Assembly: GCA_003427395.1 (NCBI GenBank)
Contig: BFEA01000009.1
Coordinates: forward strand, 1,411,771 to 1,443,295
Direction of reading: 5' to 3'
Length of the DNA: 31,525 nucleotides
DNA from: Chara braunii
Lineage: Eukaryota; Streptophyta; Charophyceae; Charales; Characeae
The notes below the pieces were generated by a model. It had not been told where the DNA came from. It worked only from the letters and a program-made list of their open reading frames with translations, and did not search any database. Made by a program: the position numbers and the translations under genes. Within the stretch, counting starts at the first letter, position 1. The number at the start of each line of letters is the position of its first letter. Below, piece after piece: positions 1 to 8,995 of this stretch.

Positions 1-24
1 GAAGAGAGAGAGAGAGTGGGCGGC

Positions 25-71
<47 letters not shown>
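1..71. repeat. (GA)n microsatellite
   Basis: Nearly pure GA dinucleotide tract, interrupted once by a short GC-rich piece at about 17-28. The same repeat ends the window (31,459-31,525) and recurs inside several tandem arrays here. Confidence 0.97.
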
Positions 72-74
<3 letters not shown>

Positions 75-307
75 GGGCGGGACGTACTGACAAAGCGGGA
101 TTGTTTTAGAGCCCGAATCCATTCCCGCCAGAAGCCAAAAAGGAGAAAGAAAAAAACAAAAAAAACGAGAGGGCCTGCTACGGGTACCTGTTAGCACAGG
201 CCACCTCCCGTTTTTGCCCATTATCGAACCGGTAGGCCGTCTAACGCGCAATTCACTGTTTTTTTTGCTGTTTCAAACTGCTCACGGCCCAATCTTGCAG
301 CGGACTG
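72..307. other. no recognisable feature
   Basis: Mixed-composition sequence between the GA tract and the U2 retropseudogene, with A-rich stretches near 140-170. I see no gene, RNA or repeat match to other parts of the window. Confidence 0.5.
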
Positions 308-310
308 TTA

Positions 311-317
311 TTTCTGC

Positions 318-354
<37 letters not shown>

Positions 355-448
355 GTGGTCCGATGGACCACGGATCATGTATTAAACTGGTCAGAACAGA
401 TACTACAATTGATCTTAGCCAAAAGGCCGAGAAAGGTATTTTCTGCGA
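311..448 (-). mobile_element. retroposed unit with 9-bp target-site duplication
   Basis: Outer limits of the U2 insertion. The duplication TTTCTGCGA lies at 311-319 and 440-448. One base (320) separates the left copy from the poly(A)/poly(T) tail at 321-351. On the plus strand the order is TSD, T31, U2 antisense, TSD. Confidence 0.85.
352..439 (-). pseudogene. U2 snRNA 5'-part retropseudogene
   Basis: Read on the minus strand from 439, the sequence begins ATACCTTTCTCGGCC, the plant-type U2 start (metazoan U2 begins ATCGCTTCTCGG). It continues with the conserved TTTTGGCTAAGATCAA, the branch-point-recognition GTAGTA, and stem-loop IIa sequence ending in a GGTCC/GGACC hairpin. It stops after 88 nt, so the Sm site and stem-loops III and IV of a normal U2 of about 190 nt are missing. 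An A31 tail follows on the minus strand (plus T at 321-351). A 9-bp direct repeat, TTTCTGCGA, flanks the unit at 311-319 and 440-448, and the second copy abuts U2 nucleotide 1 exactly. An exact 5' end, a poly(A) tail and a target-site duplication together indicate LINE-type retroposition. It cannot be a functional U2. It could be a single retropseudogene or one copy of a U2-headed SINE. Confidence 0.9.
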
Positions 449-532
449 ATTCTGAACTGTGCAGCGGTCACAGGTGCAGTTTTTTCTTTTTTCTTTTTTA
501 TTTTCTTGTGTGTGTGTTGTCATATTGTGCAA

Positions 533-697
533 GGAATATGAGCGAGAGAGAGATACAAAAAACTGCAGAAGTCCAGATAGTCATCTACCAAGCAGAAGAT
601 TCCATCCAAATAAGAGCAATACAATGAACTTGTTAGCCAATGTTCAAGTCCTCAGGCCACACCAACGAACCACGTGTCAACATTTTTTTTTTTTTTT
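533..697 (+). mobile_element. R1 interspersed repeat, copy a (short)
   Basis: Starts with the family hallmark GCAAGGAATATGAGC near 530 and runs through the shared AAGAGCAATACAATGAACTTG block to the CACGTGTCAACA end, followed by T15 at 683-697. The next copy begins directly after this tract. The family recurs on both strands of this window. It is noncoding as seen, and its class (SINE, LINE tail or MITE) cannot be decided from sequence alone. Confidence 0.75.
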
Positions 698-1110
698 GCA
701 AGGAATAAGAGTGAGAACGATATACAGAAAGCCAAGTTGCGAAATCACACAGATGTCCAAGTAATCTTGTACCAAGCAGAGAGCATAAATGCACCAAGAT
801 TCCATCCACATAAGAGGGATACAATGAACTCATGTGCCAATGTTCAAACCCTCAAGCCACACCAACACAATATCCAAGGTCGCTCCTACTGCATGACGCA
901 CAGCGCCCTATCTACTCTACCCAGCCTATCCTACTACAGCCGCATTCACGTGACAGGCTCACTTCGACTTTGAAGACCAATGTACATGACCTCAGCACCA
1001 TAGCCGATCTCGTTGTACCCACGTACGTATCTCGTCTCCCCTCATCACCCCCTGAACCCCACCCTCTTCGCACCTCCTCCCGAAGACCACTGATCAACCA
1101 TCACCCGCAC
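698..1110 (+). mobile_element. R1 interspersed repeat, copy b (long)
   Basis: Begins GCAAGGAATAAGAGTGAG. It extends past the part shared with copy a into a 3' region shared with the copy at 2,930-3,345: CACTTCGACTTTGAAGACCA, a CTCGTCTCCC block, and CCTCCTCCCGAAGACC. Copies a and b are in tandem, separated by a T tract. Confidence 0.75.
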
Positions 1111-1776
1111 ACGCGCCCTGCAGCCCGGCTAGTATGCCCTGCAATGCCCCACTCACCACCAAGAGCCAGTATGCGCCCCAGCCCGCTAACGTCGCACGCA
1201 GACACTCGCGTGCGTGGACCAGAATGCCAGACACAGAATGCTCTCCTTCCTATATGGAAGTGGCAGCCTATGTTGGCTGCGTGTGGGCCTGGCTTCGAAG
1301 CTTCCAGTAGCTTCCTGTCGGGCCCCAGTGTCTGCGCCCAGGCCCTTTTCTGCAGTTGAGGGTCTGGGCCCGTTACAGTTGGGCTTACCCAGGATTTTCC
1401 AGACTTCGTCTGTTTTCTGCATTTGCACGGGCCTGCGGGGCAGATACTACGACAATGCTGTTCTCTTTAAGGCCTGTGGCCACTTCATGATGTATCTGCC
1501 TCATAATGCGTGTGCCCAGGGCACAACCATCCGGGCCAACTGTACACTGTAGCCCATGCTTCTGGAGAGAGCTGGGAGGCTCACGTTTCTGCGTAACCAA
1601 CTGGCATGCTGCAACTGTCTGAATACCCACATATGGAAAATCGTCAAATTTTTGGCCTCTTTTGAATAATCTGGCCTGCCTTCACTTAGGGCGGGCACAG
1701 GGCTTGCTGAGGGTCACTGCCCAGAACATGTGCATGTCTGATAAGGGCCCTGCGAGGGCTCATTCCTTGCATGTGT
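1111..1776. other. GC-rich repeat-derived segment
   Basis: No gene. Rich in GGCCTGG/CCAGGCC words (around 1,286-1,430), with short hairpins such as GCAGCC/GGCTGC near 1,263-1,280. The block CACTTAGGGCGGGC near 1,683 is the inverse of the AAGTGAAGGCGGGC found near 2,074 and, slightly changed, near 18,429. This suggests a third repeated module that travels with R1. Confidence 0.5.
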
Positions 1777-1992
1777 TCTTATATTGTGCAAGGAATATGA
1801 GCCAGAGAGATATACAGAAAACCAAATTGCAAAATCACGCAGAAGTCCAGATTGTCATGTAACCAGCAGAGAGATCAAATGCACCAAGATTCCGTCCAAA
1901 TCAGAGTAGTACAATGAACTCGTGAGCCAATGTTCGCCCTCAGGCCACACCAATGCACCACGTGTCACCTTTTTTTTTTTTTTTTTTTTTTT
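1777..1992 (+). mobile_element. R1 interspersed repeat, copy c
   Basis: ATTGTGCAAGGAATATGAGC start, then AGATATACAGAAAACCAAAT and the AGAAGTCCAGAT block shared with copies b and d. Ends CACCACGTGTCACC followed by a T tract (about 1,971-1,992). Same truncated length and same poly(T) end as copy a, so this short form is a recurrent subfamily. Confidence 0.78.
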
Positions 1993-2529
1993 GGTTATAT
2001 TGTGCAAGTAATGCGAGGCACAAGGCCTCGGTAAGCCCTACTGGGCCTTGTTTCAGCAAGAACGGTCGTCCTAAGTGAAGGCGGGCATGACAAGTGACGA
2101 GAGGCCTATTCTGGGTTTTGACGCAACTGGGAAATTCAGGCAGTTGCGCAGTGGCAGTTGGCTGAGTGACCCCAGGCCCTGCCTGCCTTTTTCCAAATGT
2201 ACCGAGGCAGGTCCTGGCCCAAACACGGGGCATGAACTGAACACAGGCCGCTGGCAGTTGAACATGGGGAACCACCCCAGGCCCTATGGAAGATTCCCTG
2301 GCACAGGGACTCAACTAGTTGGGGCTTACGGGAAGCTTCCGCGGGGAGGCCCAGGCCAGCCAGGCAGCCCACGACTGGCAACCTCATTCCATAAAGGAAA
2401 GGGCCTGGCTGCGGACTGAACATTCGGCCGCTTGCTGCATGCTGCGCTATTTGCTCGCAAGTGCCTACCCGCTCACGGGGGAGCATGGAGGATGCAGGCA
2501 GCCATAGCCGAGCTGGCCTGTGCATAGCT
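1993..2529. other. GC-rich repeat-derived segment
   Basis: No gene. Contains the AAGTGAAGGCGGGC block and many CCAGGCCC/GGGCCTGG words. The end, GCCATAGCCGAGCTGG near 2,502, resembles GCCATAGCCGGGCTGC near 18,612. In both places it lies beside a minus-strand R1 copy, so it probably belongs to the longer form of that element. Confidence 0.5.
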
Positions 2530-2929
2530 GGATGGGGCACATAGTGGTCCTTGGGTGCATGTCACATCTGTATGGGGGATCGAGGTTGTGAGTGAAGCGT
2601 GAGACATACCTGGTGCTTGAGGTGAACGACATTGGCCAAGATCTGCTCGTACTTCGCGAAGCTGTTGATGTCACCAGCGACATTGTAGATAGGCTAGATA
2701 GGATCTGCCATTTGTAGTCTGGGCGGTAAGCGTTACATAGGGGTTTGACATTGGCTCATTGTTGATGATGATGAGACTATTCCAACATTGTCACTTGTCA
2801 GTTTTTGTTGTGCTCTTATTTGGTGAAACTCAAGTTGCAATTCTGCTTTTGGTTTGAGGTCAAGACTATCTGGTTTCATGTGTATGATGCTGCTTGGTTT
2901 CTGGAATTCACTATAGCTCATTTTCCTTG
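2530..2929 (-). mobile_element. R1 interspersed repeat, copy d (inverted)
   Basis: On the minus strand it starts at about 2,929 with GCAAGGAAAATGAGC and then matches R1: CAGAAACCAA, CCAGATAGTC, AATAAGAGCA, and further in CGCCCAGACTAC. It is therefore the same family as the plus-strand copies, in opposite orientation and head to head with the next one. The minus-strand translation contains MKPDSLDLK, which resembles AKPDSCDLE in the 18.1 kb copy. Confidence 0.7.
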
Positions 2930-3345
2930 CAGTAATATGAGCGAGAGCGAATATACAGAAAACCAAATTGCAAAATCACGCAGAAGTCCAGATAGTCATG
3001 TAACCAGCAGAGAGCTCAAATGCACCAAGATTCCAATTAATAAGAGCAATACAATGAACTTGTGAGCCAATGTTCAAGCCCTCAGGCCACACCAACGCAG
3101 TATTCAACGTCGCTCCTCTTGTCCGGCGCCCAGCGCCCAGCCTACTCTACTTGTCCTACCTAGTCTAACTACGTTCTTGCAATAGACTCACTTCGACTTC
3201 GAAGACCAATCTACATGACGTCAACACCACTGCCAACCTCCCACATACACCTGGTACGTACTCTCGTCTCCCTCATCAACCCCTGACCACCCACTTTTGT
3301 GCCTCCTCCCGAAGACCCCTGTCACCCTCCTCTGCCTTCAGGCTC
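2930..3345 (+). mobile_element. R1 interspersed repeat, copy e (long)
   Basis: Starts GCAGTAATATGAGCGAG and carries all R1 blocks through CACTTCGACTTCGAAGACCA to CCTCCTCCCGAAGACC. Together with the inverted copy it forms a palindrome-like pair centred near 2,929/2,930. Confidence 0.78.
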
Positions 3346-3432
3346 TCGCTTTTAATTACTTAACTTTTTTTCTGCTGAAGCTCCCTCGTTCACTCTCCTC
3401 CTCCTACTTCTTAAAGCGTGAGCCTTGGCTTC

Positions 3433-3511
<79 letters not shown>

Positions 3512-3604
3512 TTGAAGAGGTTGTTGCACAGACTCACAAAGCTATGTATGGTGGTCAAGAAATATAAGTGTGACCACCTCTTCGACGAGCCTTCCTTGTA
3601 CATA

Positions 3605-3658
<54 letters not shown>

Positions 3659-4011
3659 GGTTTTGTGTGTGTGTGAGAGAGAGAAAGACAGAGAAAAAAA
3701 GAGATGGAGAGAGAGAGAGGTCGGGGGGAGAGAATGAGAAGGAGACCATCGAAGAGGTGGTTGCACACGTGAGTCATGTATGATGGTCGCCACAAATGAG
3801 TGTGACCACCTCTTCAACGAGTTTTCCTTATGCGTATGTGTGTGGGTGGGGGCGTGTATGTGTTTGTTTGTTTGCGTGTGTGTGTGCGAGTGAGAGAGAA
3901 AGACATGGAGAGAGAGAGAGAGAGATATTGTTGAAGAGGTGGTTGCTCACAAAGTCATGAATGGTGGTCGACACATATGAGCTCGACCACTATTCGACGA
4001 CCGTCCTTTAT

Positions 4012-4076
<65 letters not shown>

Positions 4077-4098
4077 GTGTGTGTGTGTGTGTGTGTCA

Positions 4099-4182
<84 letters not shown>
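3346..4182. repeat. tandem foldback units embedded in (GA)n/(GT)n
   Basis: Three units each contain an inverted repeat and a dinucleotide tract. Arms: unit 1 3,512-3,530 with 3,569-3,585; unit 2 3,749-3,768 with 3,800-3,815; unit 3 3,931-3,949 with 3,978-3,997. The shared arm is GAAGAGGTGGT. Units 2 and 3 differ in the arm tip (CACAC/GTGTG versus CTCA/TGAG), which keeps pairing. Microsatellites: (GA)n 3,436-3,508 and 4,101-4,182; (GT)n 3,609-3,656 and 4,015-4,096. Long reading frames here are translated microsatellite. Confidence 0.85.
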
Positions 4183-4185
<3 letters not shown>

Positions 4186-5180
4186 CGAGAAAATTGTTCG
4201 CGTTGGGTATTAGTAGGCATAATTAAATCCTGAACATATTGTGTGTTTTCTGGTGTCCTTTATGATGTGAAACTAAATAGAACAGTATGAGGAGGTAGGA
4301 GACGATGATTTTTCATATTGAATGTGTTTTAGAGCATGCGTAACCAATGTTGCTGTCCTTCTTGTCATTTGACTCTTATGTTGATGTTAAAAAAACAGTT
4401 AAATTAATTAGAAGTATTTGGTGACTTATGTGCAATTTTGTTTTACATCATGCNCTACCACTGTCCAACATTAAACTTTGAATACGCAACTGATGCAGTC
4501 AGGCATAACGAAAATAAAATGTAATATTGTAAATTAGAATTAATTTTGTTATTAAATTCACTAGTACATGTATTTATGCTCATGAAATAATTTCATTGAA
4601 ACTAANGACAATAGAGATGATTAAGAATTTGATATATATTAATAGGAGATAAATGTTTTATTCACGATGTTGAAAGTATATATATTACAGGGATTAATAG
4701 TACATTATATCTTTATTTCAAATTATTTGTACTCCCTATTTTATTCACAAGGTTGAAACTTGATATATTACGCAAATTAATAATATATTATATCTTTATT
4801 TGGACTCCGTTACTATATAATATTTAACGACATTGTTAATACTTGAGACGAATGTGATTATCCTTGTTATAATGCTCATGATACCCATCTATATGCTATA
4901 ATAGTAGAACATGTATAGATGTATATAAGCAGTGGTATCAGAAGTACGAAGATGGTGCAAGTTCTTTTGCTAATTTTCAAGAGTATCTGCACTATGTATA
5001 TACCTCTTATGTTACTGTAAGTACATAAATCATATCTACTGATACTATAACATTTAAGCATTCATATCGTCGGATTCATTGCCATCATTAGTACTTCTAT
5101 GTTTGCTTTTATTTTTATTATTTGAAGACAACTGCTATATTTATATACATGAAGTGTCATCGCTTGCATGGTCGGCTCAC
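4183..5180. other. AT-rich intergenic sequence
   Basis: No gene, RNA or clear repeat seen. One weak local duplication is visible: 'tatattacagggattaatag' (about 4,680) and 'tatattacgcaaattaataa' (about 4,764) share flanking words, suggesting a diverged tandem copy of about 80 bp. Single unresolved bases at 4,454 and 4,606. Confidence 0.5.
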
Positions 5181-5339
5181 ATGAGGCCGCTGTTATTGCT
5201 CCTACTCCTGCTCCTACTGCTGCGACTGCTATTGCTGATATCGTTGCTACTATTAGTAGTAGTAGTATTGTAACTACACTAAACTGCTACTCGTAGCAAC
5301 TAGTTCTACCTTTACTACTACTGCTACTTCTGGTACTGG

Positions 5340-5374
<35 letters not shown>

Positions 5375-5390
5375 GTACTACTAGTACTAA
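5181..5390. repeat. trinucleotide microsatellite cluster (CTA/TAG)
   Basis: CTR/CTA triplets from about 5,195, AGT triplets at about 5,253-5,266, then pure ACT/TAC triplets at about 5,338-5,375. The AGT and ACT runs are complementary and could fold back on each other. Confidence 0.9.
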
Positions 5391-5414
5391 CACTATGTAA
5401 TGACTTGCTTGTTG

Positions 5415-5460
5415 GTGTGTGTGTGTGTGTATGTGCGTGTGTGTGTGTTTGTGTATGTGA
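5415..5460. repeat. (GT)n-rich microsatellite
   Basis: Interrupted TG/TGTA repeats. The reading frame across it is not a gene. Confidence 0.85.
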
Positions 5461-5689
5461 GGTCATCGCCCTACGAGGCAGCTGCCCGATATAACTTCAA
5501 GAGGAGCGAAGTGCTTCTCATGTTGCAGTGTGCAAGTTTGGCATTACGCTGCTGGAGCGAGTGCTTGGTGTGGCTTGCGCAGGTGAGGAATAAGGCGACC
5601 TTGCCCCTCCACTCAGCTATGGTGTAGCGGACCGGGAAGACTCCAGGGGTGCAGGAGGAGAGTGACGAGGGACTTATTTGGCTACGGTG

Positions 5690-5935
5690 GACGACATCTT
5701 CATCTTTTTCCTTGGTGTTGCACCTAGAAAGCCCCGTACGAGGTGTATTTCTTCGAGGACGACATCGGGGTAGAGATAGACATGACGACCTAAGCAAGGG
5801 GAGCATATCATCTTTGCGTTGTCCTTTGAACAACGGAGTTGGGCTCCGCTAGTCCGCCATACCCACCTACTAGGAGAAGGAAGAAGGAGCTGTAGTGTAT
5901 GGTCATGGTGGACCTCTAGAGTTGCTGGCAATAAG
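5690..5935 (-). pseudogene. decayed copy of the 7.1-7.33 kb exon-like sequence
   Basis: Minus strand. Blocks shared with the candidate exon at 7,100-7,331: TATGGCGGACTA (about 5,853-5,864), CAAAGGACAAC (about 5,816-5,826), CACCAAGG then AAGATGAAGATG at the far end. The spacing is the same within a few bases. In the frame that encodes GYGGLLGLAQ at 7.3 kb, this copy gives GGYGGLAEPNSVVQ and then has at least two stop codons, so it looks non-functional. It may equally be a diverged copy of a noncoding repeat. Product unknown. Confidence 0.4.
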
Positions 5936-6907
5936 GATGAGATTCAAACATTGATTCTGGTTTATTCTTTCAATGTTATTTTTTTTATTGTTAAGAAAAC
6001 GTTCGGGGAGTTTAAGATGGTTAGAGATGGTGGCGAGTGGGAAAATTATTTTAAATTGGTATTTGTTCGCGTACATCTTCTTCTCTTTCATTTTTATTTT
6101 TTCTTCCTCTCTTGTCTATTTCTCTTTCCAAGTTCTTTCATTTCAAATGCAATTGAATGACACAACATGAATCGGAATAATTACTGCTACAACTACTTTC
6201 ACTTACTACTATTACTACTACTGATACACAAGCACTACCATCTCATCTATTACCATTACTCTTGGCAGCACCACTGTTGCTACTACGGACCCCTCCTCCG
6301 TAGCTTGTCCATCTACCTCCGTCCTCCAAGTCCACCGCCCATCCTCCCGCTCGCTATTTTTTTATTCATTCGCCCATCGTCCTGCCTCCTTCGGCGTTCG
6401 TCATTGTTCATCGACCTTTCTCCCTCCTCCCTCCTTCATTGCACCTCCTCCCTCCACCATTGCAAATCTTTCCTCCTGCCATTTTTTTTTCTTGCTATCT
6501 GTATTTGCTGGGAAATCCCACACTCCTCGTCTTCCTTCCCCGGTTTCTATGACTCTCCTTTGCTACGACTCTCCTCCTCGCATCGTCCCTCCATCGTATA
6601 TCCGCCCTGCTCCCTCACTCATGGCCCCTCCTCCCTCCTCCATGCTTCATCCTCCCTCCCTCCTCATCTATCACCCCTTATCCTTTCCCTCTCCTCCCTC
6701 CGCTTGTGTATTGTCATGTTCGCTATACACAACTCCACAAAAAGAAAGCATGACTGCGTCAAACTGTTTAGTGTGTGTGGGGGGGGGTGTGAGAGAGAAG
6801 GGCTACTTGGGGTCCTGGGTACAGGGGCGCTACATTGAACCATGTTGCATGCAACTGTTCTTTTGTTGTTAGACTAAGTGTGTTTCTTCTTTTACCCCTT
6901 CAAGTTA
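5936..6907. other. no gene; pyrimidine-rich tract
   Basis: AT-rich to about 6,250. About 6,290-6,720 is a strand-biased C/T-rich tract with many imperfect CCTCCTCCCTCC words, which reads as a long open frame rich in Ser, Pro and Leu. I read this as simple-sequence bias and not coding. A G9 run lies at about 6,779-6,787. Confidence 0.55.
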
Positions 6908-7054
6908 GGGTATGTGACTTTGATGTTCCTGGCCGCAATTTTAGTGTTTCCTTAACCAAAATTTTCATGGTTTACCATGTTCCAATAGTACAACCTGACG
7001 ATTCGGTTCAAGAGATGCCGAAATTGCGGTCAGGAACGTCGAAGTTACATGCCC
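6908..7054. mobile_element. foldback (MITE-like) element with 43-bp arms
   Basis: Left arm 6,908-6,950 (starts GGGTATGTGACTTTGATG) and right arm 7,012-7,054 match in inverted orientation at 33 of 43 positions. All 10 differences are transitions, and 9 of them leave a G.T pair on the plus strand. The central spacer contains the palindrome CATGGT-TT-ACCATG at 6,966-6,979. No transposase and no certain target-site duplication. Confidence 0.75.
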
Positions 7055-7099
7055 AAAGGAGTATTATCATTGTGTGTGTATGTGTGCGCATGCATGTAT

Positions 7100-7331
7100 G
7101 TGTNATGTACCTGNCTATGGTGGCAGCCATCTTCATCACCTTGGTGGGCGCTGCAACAGGGAGTCCCCAACCGGGGAGAGCCACACCAAGAAGCTTCGAG
7201 GCAGGGTCACGCATGGCGGCCTGAGCTAGAGCAGCCATAGCTGCTTTGGGTTGTCCTTTGGGCATCTGGGCAAGGCCTAGTAGTCCGCCATAGCCTCGGC
7301 CTGTGAGGGTGAAGGTTGGGGGAACAACCAT
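7100..7331 (-). CDS. candidate exon, unknown protein
   Basis: Minus-strand frame starting at ATG 7,331 (MVVPPTFTLTGRGYGG), running through LLGLAQMPKGQPKAAMAALA, then RDPASKLLGVALPGWGLPVA and APTKVMKMAATI. After that it reaches two unresolved bases (7,114 and 7,104) and a TG microsatellite. Unlike nearly all other frames here it has protein-like composition without simple repeats. The sequence CAG|GTACAT next to the unresolved base near 7,110 could be a splice donor. A TATAAAA sits only just upstream of the ATG on the minus strand, too close to be its TATA box. A decayed relative lies at 5,690-5,935. I do not recognise the family. It may be a first exon, a gene fragment carried by a repeat, or chance. 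Confidence 0.33.
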
Positions 7332-7364
7332 TTTTTATACCTTTACAGAATAACGGCCACGTAT

Positions 7365-7492
7365 GATCTCTCTCTCTCTCTCTTTTTTTTTTTTTTTTTT
7401 TTTTTCTTTTTTTTTTCTTTTTTCTCTCAGAGACTTTCTCTCTCTTTGCTCTCTCTATTTTTTTCTCTCTCCCTCTCTCTTTGTCTACCACA
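7365..7492. repeat. (CT)n and poly(T) low-complexity tract
   Basis: CT repeats at about 7,368-7,383, then long T runs, then irregular CTCTC/TTT. No coding meaning. Confidence 0.9.
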
Positions 7493-7554
7493 CATTGCTC
7501 CTATGCGTCTCCATAAGTCAAAAAGTGAAAACAATATTCTCTTAAATTCACCAA

Positions 7555-7850
7555 CCGCCTAGGCTACCAGCCGGGCCGCCCGGGTCCCGGGTGGCCAGCC
7601 CGTGCAAGGACCAGGGAAGGTCCCAACAAAAAAAACAAAAAATAACAAAAATAAAAAAATCCGAAAATAAACTATGTTATGCAGGAAGTAAAGTGAACAA
7701 CTTTTGCCTCGGGGTCACATCGAAATTCTGCACCAAATTGAGAGAAAAAAAACACTTAAAACATATTTTATTTTTATTTTTATTTTTTAATTTGTTTTTG
7801 GCCCGGTCGAGCAAGTGACCCCAGATCACTCTGCTAGCCTAGCCAACCGC
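7555..7850. mobile_element. possible short TIR element
   Basis: CGCCTAGGCTACCAG near 7,557 and CTGCTAGCCTAGCC near 7,832 form an imperfect terminal inverted repeat (about 12 of 15). GCCCGG-type words and GGGGTCAC/GTGACCCC also pair inward. AACC occurs just outside the left end and just outside the right end. Inside the left arm is a strong GC hairpin (GGCCGCCCGGG/CCCGGGTGGCC, about 7,576-7,595). Weak evidence. Confidence 0.35.
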
Positions 7851-7869
7851 TAAATTATTCTTAAAACAA

Positions 7870-8134
7870 TTAATTATTTTGAGGATGTATAAGGTACGTA
7901 GTATTTTGACCGACAAGCGATGCAATAAGGGTTGAATACTACGTATCTATACCGTGTGTGTGTGTGTGTGTGTGTGTGTGTCCATAAATCAATAGGGTTA
8001 ACAACATGCGCTGAAATCGAGAACCCCAAAGTAAAATTATAAATTTTGGTAAATGTTTAGATGTGACGACCTACAAGGAATGTAGCACTATGAATCATAA
8101 CTGATTTATTACAAGCAAAAACACAACGTACCTT

Positions 8135-8177
<43 letters not shown>

Positions 8178-8439
8178 CCCCCCCCACCCGCCCTAGTACC
8201 AGTTTGTAAATGATAAAAAACGGCAACAACATCCACTGAAATCGAACAACCACAAAATTCTATTAAAAAAAACATTCGAANCCCTAGTACCAGTTTGTAA
8301 ATGATAAAAAACGGCAACAACATCCACTGAAATCGAACAACCACAAAATTCTATTAAAAAAAACATTCGAAGAAAGCCAACGTACATAGTACTTTCAGTC
8401 ATAAGTGATGTGTTAAGGGCAGAAACACTGCATGCCTTT

Positions 8440-8510
<71 letters not shown>

Positions 8511-8674
8511 CTCTCTCTCCTCCCTATTAGATAAAAAGTGACAACATATCCACTTAAGTCCTATAACTACAAAATCTTGAAGAAAAAGGAAAACGTTATT
8601 CTGTAGAATAACATGGTATGTAGTACTTTGAGTCATAATTGGTGTATTATACGAAAAAACACTACATACCTTTG

Positions 8675-8724
<50 letters not shown>

Positions 8725-8896
8725 TCCTATCATTCCCTAAATGATAAAAAAAGCGACAAGTTAACAACAACATCCACTGAAATCCAAGACCCAGAAAATC
8801 TTGAAAAAAAAGAAAAAATTATTATGTAGAAAGACAAGATACGTAGTATTTTGAGTCGTATTTGATGTATTATGCACAAAAACACTATGTACCTTT

Positions 8897-8978
<82 letters not shown>

Positions 8979-8995
8979 GCGCGCGCGCGTGAACA
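7870..8995. repeat. five tandem foldback units with (CT)n or (GT)n
   Basis: Units near 7,890, 8,070, 8,380, 8,615 and 8,838 repeat the order: foldback arm, 35-40 nt loop containing GAGTCATAA-like sequence, second arm, microsatellite, AATGATAAAAAA-like block, CAACAACATCCACTGAAATC-like block. Arms: unit 1 GGTACGTAGTATT 7,893-7,905 with 7,935-7,947; unit 4 GGTATGTAGT 8,615-8,624 with 8,661-8,670 (perfect); unit 5 8,839-8,847 with 8,884-8,893. Unit 1 carries (GT)n where the others carry (CT)n. (CT)n at about 8,137-8,171, 8,443-8,520, 8,676-8,720 and 8,896-8,931, then (AC)n to 8,976 and (GC)n to 8,988. Confidence 0.85.
8193..8370. repeat. identical ~90-bp duplication around an unresolved base
   Basis: The block starting CCCTAGTACCAGTTTG at 8,191 and ending ACATTCGAA at 8,280 is repeated immediately after the N at 8,281, with no difference that I can see. 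Identity next to an N suggests an assembly-joining artefact, not a real tandem repeat. Confidence 0.85.

Noticed and set aside
352-439. Functional U2 snRNA gene
   Set aside because: More than half of U2, including the Sm site, is missing, and a poly(A) tail replaces it.
3352-4233. Several long reading frames of Cys-Val, Arg-Glu, His-Thr or Leu-Ser repeats
   Set aside because: They are translations of (GT)n and (GA)n in both strands and all frames. The same holds for frames over 8.1-9.0, 14.5-14.9, 30.0-30.7 and 31.0-31.2 kb.
6167-6838. 223-codon plus-strand frame rich in Ser, Pro and Leu
   Set aside because: It follows a C/T-biased low-complexity tract, a second frame is also open, and it has no domain.
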